From positions 1 to 27,313 of the forward strand of contig JAYMTA010000531.1 of assembly GCA_036897625.1 (NCBI GenBank): a DNA stretch of 27,313 nt, written 5' to 3'. Shown in pieces: positions 22,001-27,313 of the stretch (position 1 is the stretch's first letter; every line of letters starts with the position of its first letter). This DNA is from Pelargonium cotyledonis (Eukaryota > Streptophyta > Magnoliopsida > Geraniales > Geraniaceae). The position numbers and the translations under genes are program-made. Under the pieces are notes generated by a model. That model was not told where the DNA came from. It ran no database searches and worked only from the letters and a program-made list of their open reading frames with translations.

Positions 22001-22175
22001 ACCACCGGAGCGTGACGGTGCCGGTGAACATGGACCAGAACGCGAGAAGCAAAATGGCAGCTAATGCCCAAAACTTGTACCGCCCTCTCCCGAATATACT
22101 CGAATCCGAACTCTCCTTCTTGCTAACTGTGGAAGCTCCGACAGTTGTTGACGGAAGCGAATCATCATCCTTCAT
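19096..22175 (-). CDS. DUF1195 family single-pass membrane protein, 3 coding exons
   Basis: Exons in transcript order are 22175-21933 (81 codons), 21845-21630 (72 codons) and 19176-19096 (26 codons plus TGA), giving 179 aa. Splice sites are GTTCTT/GTTAGT, ATAACAG/GAAATG, TCAACG/GTAAGA and TTTTGTCAG/AGAGCA; all junctions fall in phase 0. The N-terminus (1-34) is Ser- and acid-rich. Residues about 35-56 (FWALAAILLLAFWSMFTGTV) form one membrane helix. The soluble part contains MEEREKVVKHMWDVYTN, LPRFWQEAFEAAYEDLTSD and EIAKMSIRSIDLDP, which mark this plant family. The basic tail is KNWKQAVQQHKARTLATRDR. DUF1195 proteins have no established biochemical role; 'sugar transporter' labels in some annotations are not supported by one helix. 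Intron 2 is about 2.45 kb. If the last exon were missed, the protein would end with the spurious intron-read VRICAFR. Confidence 0.9.
19177..21629 (-). other. Large intron 2 of the DUF1195 gene
   Basis: This 2.45-kb intron separates the 72-codon exon from the 26-codon last exon. It is AT-rich, with a 21-base A-run at 20768-20788, a CCT-rich tract at about 20967-20990 and no recognisable gene. Small frames inside it (19657-19848 and others) show no domain. Confidence 0.8.
20751..20797. repeat. A21 tract inside a 9-bp perfect inverted repeat
   Basis: TACAAGGGA (20751-20759) and TCCCTTGTA (20789-20797) are exact inverse copies flanking GCATGAGC plus a 21-base A-run (20768-20788). It lies within intron 2 of the DUF1195 gene. 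Confidence 0.8.
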
Positions 22176-22895
22176 TCCGATCCGAGTATTTCGGAATCCA
22201 AAACCGAAATTTGATTCGGGGAGACAAAAAATTGTTGTGTCTCGTTCAGTGTGAAATGGACTCGGATTTGGAACGAGAGAGACTCGATCTGGTGATGATG
22301 ATGATGAGACGAAGCTGAGCTTGAGCTATTGGATTCGCATTTCCGGGTTCGCAGAAAGGGGTGTTTTCGAAATTTTATATTCTTTTGGGGCACCATTTTA
22401 ATATTAATTTATTTCTCATGCTGCGACGTTACTCCTATTATATCAATTGGAGAATGAATTCTAGCCGTTGATTTCGTCTTCATTTCTGTAGCAACATCTT
22501 GATCTAAGCTACCGACGCAAAATAATGAATATAATATGTTTCTTATTTTCGTAAAAAAATGGCATTTGGCACCATGAAATCAGAAATCACGAACAAGTCT
22601 AATTTTAGTATAATATTATCGATTTTAATGTCTAATGCACCGTATATAGTATTAGACTACAATTCTTGCCAAATCTATTTTGAGCAGATTTGGATGTGAA
22701 TTGCATTGAAACACCGTTCATTCTAGTGAAAATAATGTTTTTTTTTATTTGTGAAAATAATGTTCTAATAAAGCTTAGAATAATTGTTTTTTTTTTCTGT
22801 TTGGAGAAATACTATAAAATTATGTAATAATTTACTTATTAGAATTATATTTTTTTTCCTGTTGTAAATTTAAGTTAATAATCAATTTTCCTAAG
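22176..22895. other. DUF1195 gene leader and promoter region
   Basis: The first part (22176 to about 22380) should be the 5' UTR of the minus-strand DUF1195 gene. It is pyrimidine-rich on the coding strand with a CATCATCAT run at 22290-22302. No clean TATA box is seen; the AT-rich stretch at about 22396-22415 is the best candidate. Beyond it the DNA is AT-rich without features. Confidence 0.4.
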
Positions 22896-23036
22896 TATAC
22901 AACGGTAGTAGCGTAATTGGCAACGTAAACTATGTGAATGAAAAACGCATTTGCGTTCGATCCCCGCTTAACACACTTCATAGGAGATAAATGAATTCTA
23001 ACTAGTCAAATGACTTAAAGGTTTAGAATAAAAAAA
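22896..23036 (+). mobile_element. Second SINE-like copy, partial or diverged
   Basis: An A-box-like TAGCGTAATTGG (22909-22920) and a B box GCGTTCGATCC (22953-22963) are followed by CGCTTAACACACTTCA, matching CACTCAACACACCCCT of the SINE at 9871. The tail A-run is 23030-23036. It is about 85 bp shorter than the first copy, with most of the 3' part lost or different. A possible TAAGTAT duplication (22892-22898 and 23047-23053) is too short and too distant to rely on. Confidence 0.65.
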
Positions 23037-23463
23037 TCAGTTGTTGTAAGTATGGCAAGCATGTGATAGTTTATGGTGATTGATTGATGATTTCAAATCC
23101 AACCATTTTTTATACAGAATTTTAACTCCAACGTTATGATCATCTTCTTCTTCTATTTCGTCATATTACAATTCAACCAACGACAATTTTATTTAAGGTT
23201 GTCGCTCTCTAGTCAATTTTAAATTTTATTATAGTAGGTAGCTATGTTTTTTTATATAATTCCTTGCTACTCTATTGGTGGAGGTTGCTACTAAGAGTCT
23301 ATTATATTGAAGTCACAATTCCCCAACTCTTACCTCCACCTCTCCAACCCATGATATCTCGAGGTCATACGAGCAGCACCCAATCACATTTCTCTTGATC
23401 CAACCCTTGTGCAATTGCTATTTTATTAACGTTAGATTCGAGCGACTTGCGGCTTCCGCTACA
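23037..23463. other. Intergenic DNA, no gene seen
   Basis: No open frame or RNA gene is supported. The part from about 23320 may be the decayed 3' end of the LINE remnant next to it, since the composition is similar. Confidence 0.5.
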
Positions 23464-23664
23464 TCACTTCCACCATATTTGACGCAACAACTCCTCCCAT
23501 TGACACACACCCGACTGAGCCTTATACCAACAGTTAATCATAGATGAGATATTGGCCAACACCGCCTTTGACTCTACCCAAACCCGAAATCACACTCCCT
23601 TGTTCCTAGCTGTCCAAACACCCCACCTTATGTACAATGCCCCCGCATCCCTCATACTACCCCA
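23464..23664 (-). pseudogene. LINE polyprotein C-terminal remnant
   Basis: Read on the minus strand, 67 codons give WGSMRDAGALYIRWGVWTAR, then NKGV, a TGA stop, then FRVWVESKAVLANISSMINC and WYKAQ. The W..W..RN spacing and the following helix with WY resemble the region after the zinc-finger part of plant LINE reverse-transcriptase polyproteins (WxIWxxRN...). One in-frame stop and no upstream RT show it is dead. The opposite strand carries a chance 71-aa frame (23552-23767). Confidence 0.5.
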
Positions 23665-23940
23665 CAAATATGTTAACTATGAAAGTGTGATAAAAAATAT
23701 GACGTGTTTGTCCGAACATAAGTGGACATTAAACTTATTACTCCGTATTAGACAAACACTTTGTTAGTAAAACATATTCCTTTTGTTTACACAAATATCA
23801 AATTTTATGCTAAAATCAGTACAGAACAGAAAAATCCCATCACGGGATAATTGTAATCGTAAATCCAAACAGACCCAGCTTTTCAGTGTCGGGCACGGCC
23901 AGTCCAGTGGAAGTCAAGTCATTTGGTCATTTTTTTAGGT

Positions 23941-23947
23941 TATAATT
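23941..23947 (+). promoter_or_regulatory. Candidate TATA box, F-box gene
   Basis: TATAATT lies about 30 bases before a CT-rich stretch (TATCTCTCTCTATCTACCTC, 23981-24000) that looks like a plant core-promoter or early-leader pyrimidine patch. Transcription would start near 23972. Confidence 0.4.
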
Positions 23948-23971
23948 GTTACTTCAATGCAGGAGAAAGGG

Positions 23972-25665
23972 CCACACCACTATCTCTCTCTATCTACCTC
24001 GATCAAAAGCTCATCGACGAAAATCGCCATCATCACCAGTAAGGTAACCTATTTTTCGCTCACATTTTCCATTCGATTTCGCGCTTTACTGTTCTCTTAA
24101 TCGTGCCGATTAAACCAAAATCTTATCCTGATTGTGTAATTGCCGCATCAATTTCATAGAAAATGTTCGGTAGATTTCTGTGTGTTCACTCTTATTTTTT
24201 CTGTTGAAGTCTCGATCATTTTTTTTTGTAGTGTGATCGTTTGAGTTTCTGTTTGTTAGCTAAGAAATGTTAGAGGAAAACGTACTTCTTAGTCGTGATT
24301 ATTTGTGATTCATGACTAATGCATCAGTGTAATCATAAAGATTCTGTGATTTCTGTTTTCTTATTTGATAAATTACAGTTGATGAGAAACGGGAGAAGAA
24401 TCATAGTATTTGTAGGTAGATTATAATTGTATTTTGATTTAACTGCATCAGTTTAGTCAAATTTTGCTGTACCTTTCTGTTTGTTTGGTGTAATTCTAAC
24501 TTGTCAAGTAGTGATCCTTAGTCTTTGATTCTTAGAGTTAGATGATCCCTTTGAGTTTCTGTTTGGTTGACACGAGGAAGTGAGCACTTTGTTTTCCTTG
24601 TGTTTTATATCAAAAGGCCTAATCTAGGTTAATTTTGGGATTCAGTTAGCTTCAGTTTATTTGTCATTAATTGCATGATTTGAAGGTTAGTAACTACTTA
24701 AGGCTTATTTGTTAGAATCTGACTGCCTCTATGTTCTGTTTAATTGATTGGAAAGACTGCAGGAAAGAAATGGGTTTCAGTGGGCTCATGCTCATGTCAG
24801 TAATTTTAGTTGTTTTGGAATGGATTTACACATTTTTTTTCATGTAGCCTGTTTTATAAGCTGCTGTATCACTTCATTTGGAGAATCAAAGAAAGAGCGG
24901 ATTTGTTTTTAGCATTATGAATAAGGATTATTTTTGAGTGTGAGGTGGTGTCTGTGTTTGAATTTGTGATAGAATGAATTGATAGTCCCTTAAGCTGAAA
25001 ACTGCTGAAATTTATTGTGTTTATTGTTTTCTGGGTGTTAAAGCTGTAACCAGAACAATGTGTGGCTTCGCACACCCAACAACAACAAAAAATGTTTGCT
25101 TGGCACACTTTGTATCTAATTATTAGAAATCAAATTCAACCAATAACGCTCGACTCTGTCTCCAATATAAAGTGGTTAACAAATTTATCTACTTGAGTTT
25201 GATTTAGAAATGTGCCAACACAGAAGTAAAAGAGTAATTAGTGTGACATAACATCATGAAGGGTATGGTTTATACAGTTTTTCCTTGAAAGTTGTGGTAG
25301 ATTCTTTGTAAGAGCTTTTATTTATTGCTTCTACTCAATAAGTAGCTCATTGAAATGTAAACAATACTGCTAAAATGTCACAATTAGACTCTGTTATCTG
25401 TTAAATTAATACTAATACTTGCTCCTAGTATGTTAGGAATAGTGAATTTCAATGGTGTGTTTCAAAATATATATGGTCAATCCAGTTGAATTGGAATGTT
25501 ATTCTTGAGAGAGCATAAAGAAATATTAAATTCCTTTAGTATAAAATTTGAATATTGTATTCTGAATATTATGCTTCAGTGCATTCAACTATTAAGACTT
25601 ACCTGGTAAAAATCACTCCTTTTTGTGTGTAGTTCTGATTTATTCCGAAAATAAGTTAAGCTAAG
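23972..25665 (+). other. 5' leader of the F-box gene with a 1.6-kb intron
   Basis: A short leader exon ends at a donor, either CCA/GTAAGG (after 24038) or AAG/GTAACC (after 24043). The intron is T-rich, as usual for plant leader introns, and ends TTTTGTGTGTAG at 25632. The second exon has 33 bases of leader before the ATG. The TSS is inferred. Long leader introns in plants often raise expression; that is known generally, not shown here. Frames inside it (24869-25108) show no domain. Confidence 0.6.
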
Positions 25666-26742
25666 ATGGATCCAGGAAGGAAGCCAAGTAAGTTCCTTGC
25701 AAACAGAAACAACAAGATCTACATGGACCTGAAAGATATTATAAGGGAACATGTCCTTCCTTCTCTTCCTGCCAAATCACTGCGCAGGTTCACTGGGGTC
25801 TGTAGGGACTGGAGGCTCATTATTTCAGCTCCCTTCTTTGCCCACACCCAATCAAATGCTTTCCGAGCAATCACGGGCCTCTTTGTTCAATCCCAAGGTG
25901 ACTCGCCATTGTTCATCTCACTTGATCCAATGTCTTGTGGTGTTCCTGATCCATCTTTGGAGTTTTTGCCTGACCCGGTTGATATCAGATCATCTTCCAA
26001 TGGACTACTGTGCTGCAAGAGCCTCACTGGGGACAATGCCTACTATATTTGCAATCCTGTCACCAAACAGTGGAAGAAACTCCCAAAACCTAATGCTGAT
26101 CATGGGTGTGATCCTGCTGTTGTACTCATATTCGAACCATCAAGACTCAACTTTGTGGCAGAATACAAAGTGGTATGTGTATTCTCTTCTGCTGATTTCG
26201 ACTCTGCACATGAATTTGAGATTTATTCTTCGGCACAAGGGTCTTGGAGAATTTCTGGTGAGATTTGCTTTGGGCAGAACAGGATCTTGCCAAGGTCAGG
26301 TGTTCATGCAAACGGAATTGTTTATTGGCAGGGAGGGAATAGTGGGGTTCTTGCCTTTGATCTCACCATGGAGCGATCACAGCTCATCTACAGCGCACTC
26401 GGCACTTTGGGTGTGATGGGTGGGAAACTTTGTTCTGCTTCGATGTACGGAAACCAGGTAAGCATCAAATTGCTGAACAATGCATATACAAACACGATGC
26501 AGATGGGCAGTTATGCTGAGACATGGAAAACAAAGGAAAATGGCTTGTGCAGTTTCTTTGATACGGCTGGTTTATTTGACAAGGCATCTTCTATAGCCTT
26601 TGTCGGAGATGATGTGGTCGTGGTTAAGCAGGAGAAAGCTCTCCATTCGTATGACTTGAAGACCAAAGAAGTGAAATCATTGGGTACTTTTGATTACAAT
26701 GCGAGAGTGGTGGGTTATGTGAATAGCCTTGTTGAGCTCTAG
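25666..26742 (+). CDS. F-box protein with F-box-associated (propeller-like) C-terminal region
   Basis: One coding exon of 358 aa. The F-box lies at about residues 21-60: DIIREHVLPSLPAKSLRRFT, then GVCRDW and an SAPFFAHTQ segment, with the conserved LP.KSL.RF..VC..W spacing. Residues 109-140 (SSNGLLCC, then YYICNPVTKQWKKLPKP) are the usual opening of F-box-associated domains; the rest has short repeated strand motifs (IVYWQGG, VLAFDL, HSYDLKTKEV) consistent with a beta-propeller-like substrate-binding part. F-box proteins of this type join SKP1 and cullin 1 in SCF ubiquitin ligases and choose the target; the target here is unknown. A full-length frame, an intact F-box and an intron-containing leader argue for a working gene. 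The family is large and fast-evolving, so I give no symbol. The N-terminal 20 residues are basic (RKPSK, NRNNK). Confidence 0.93.
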   Translation: MDPGRKPSKFLANRNNKIYMDLKDIIREHVLPSLPAKSLRRFTGVCRDWRLIISAPFFAHTQSNAFRAITGLFVQSQGDSPLFISLDPMSCGVPDPSLEFLPDPVDIRSSSNGLLCCKSLTGDNAYYICNPVTKQWKKLPKPNADHGCDPAVVLIFEPSRLNFVAEYKVVCVFSSADFDSAHEFEIYSSAQGSWRISGEICFGQNRILPRSGVHANGIVYWQGGNSGVLAFDLTMERSQLIYSALGTLGVMGGKLCSASMYGNQVSIKLLNNAYTNTMQMGSYAETWKTKENGLCSFFDTAGLFDKASSIAFVGDDVVVVKQEKALHSYDLKTKEVKSLGTFDYNARVVGYVNSLVEL

Positions 26743-26987
26743 ATAGCCAGACCTCCATGTCTGCTGTTTGCAGCATTATCTAGCTCAGCATATGGACTCT
26801 GATAAGTTTTATTAAATGGGTTATCATTTGAAACTTGGTATCAGTTAGTGAAACCTTATTATGTTCAGAATGTTTATATTATATTTGTTTGGTACCTACA
26901 TTTTACTTGTCTGTTGAGATGAAAATAGTGGTTTTGTATGGTATAAAACTAAATTTAACATAACAACTTATATCACAGTAACTGAAA
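26743..26987 (+). other. 3' UTR and flank of the F-box gene
   Basis: AT-rich DNA follows the TAG stop. No exact AATAAA is present before the repeat begins; TATTAAA at about 26809-26815 is the nearest variant. Confidence 0.4.
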
Positions 26988-27313
26988 GGGATTTTTGGGC
27001 TTTTAGCCCAATGGAAACAATAAATTGGAGATTTGGCCACAATCTTTGATAATTTAGAGATTTAGCCCCCATTTTATTTTTGCTAATATAAAAAGGTACC
27101 CTTGGCGCCACTTGGGTCCTATATTATATTCGCAAAAGTAAACCCCTTCCCTGAATTCTAACTCCGGCCATCGGTGAGAATATATTTTTTTTGGGTCCTA
27201 AACAAAATTACGTTCTTTTACATATAGTTAAAAAATTACAATTTATACCCTTTGCTGTGACTAATAATTGTCACAATTTTGTCGTTTCAATACACGAAAC
27301 GACATCGGATTTA
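26988..27313 (+). repeat. GGCGCC-core dispersed repeat, right copy
   Basis: This is the inverted partner of 1-184 (see that entry for shared blocks). The core TTGGCGCCACTTGG is at 27102-27115. It is flanked by arms 27074-27096 and 27118-27141 that are inverse copies at about 20 of 24 positions. The repeat probably runs past the window edge. It also carries an AATAAA (27019-27024), which could serve the F-box gene upstream. Confidence 0.7.

Noticed and set aside
21955..22254. 99-aa plus-strand frame
   Set aside because: It is antisense to exon 1 of the DUF1195 gene, whose frame has a membrane helix and correct splice sites.
22172..22396. 74-aa minus-strand frame whose stop overlaps the DUF1195 start codon (ATGA), a possible upstream ORF
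   Set aside because: Its ATG at 22394-22396 sits in the probable promoter, so it may not be transcribed, and the His/Ser runs come from a CATCAT repeat.
25751..26416. 221-aa plus-strand open frame inside the F-box gene
   Set aside because: It overlaps the 358-aa F-box frame, which carries clear family motifs; this frame shows none and is a shadow.
1..27313. CRISPR arrays, phage or plasmid modules, bacterial operons
   Set aside because: The window is intron-bearing plant DNA; no regularly spaced repeats or prokaryotic gene arrangement were seen.

Overview
The window is nuclear DNA from a flowering plant, most likely a eudicot. The intergenic DNA is AT-rich. The genes have GT-AG introns, TATA and AATAAA signals, and families typical of land plants: DUF547 with a MIP1 leucine zipper, DUF1195, and F-box. 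The repeats are plant types: a tRNA-derived SINE, a TRIM, LINE ORF1 with DUF4283, and MITEs. I cannot name the species. There are no operons, CRISPR arrays, prophages or rRNA/tRNA genes.

Three genes look intact. (1) A minus-strand gene of ten coding exons (7021 down to 4294) encodes a 517-aa protein with an N-terminal coiled coil and a C-terminal DUF547 domain. I rebuilt it exon by exon; every junction keeps the reading frame. (2) A minus-strand gene of three coding exons (22175 down to 19096) encodes a 179-aa single-pass membrane protein of the DUF1195 family. Its last 26 codons lie beyond a 2.45-kb intron. (3) A plus-strand F-box protein gene (CDS 25666-26742, 358 aa, one coding exon) has a roughly 1.6-kb intron in its 5' leader. 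Genes 2 and 3 are divergent, and the DNA between them holds a SINE-like copy and a LINE remnant.

The rest is mainly repeats. In order: a GGCGCC-core repeat (1-184); a possible solo LTR (1169-1481); a CGTG/CACG-rich inverted-end element (2992-3315); a possible coding remnant (3320-3922); a MITE-like element touching the DUF547 promoter (7485-7778); an AT-rich foldback (7918-8300); a SINE with a perfect 13-bp target duplication (9871-10095); a 22-bp hairpin (11897-11953); a complete but diverged TRIM (12087-12986); a dead LINE ORF1 region with DUF4283 (15410-17940); a repeat end with CCGG motifs next to a 45-bp tandem duplication (17962-18385); a second SINE-like copy (22896-23036); a LINE C-terminal remnant (23464-23664); and a second, oppositely oriented copy of the GGCGCC-core repeat (26988-27313).

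The three genes show no sign of working together. The most unusual signal is the GGCGCC-core repeat. Its two copies sit at the two window ends in opposite orientation and share an identical 14-bp core. In each copy the core is flanked by arms that pair with each other better than the arms match between copies.
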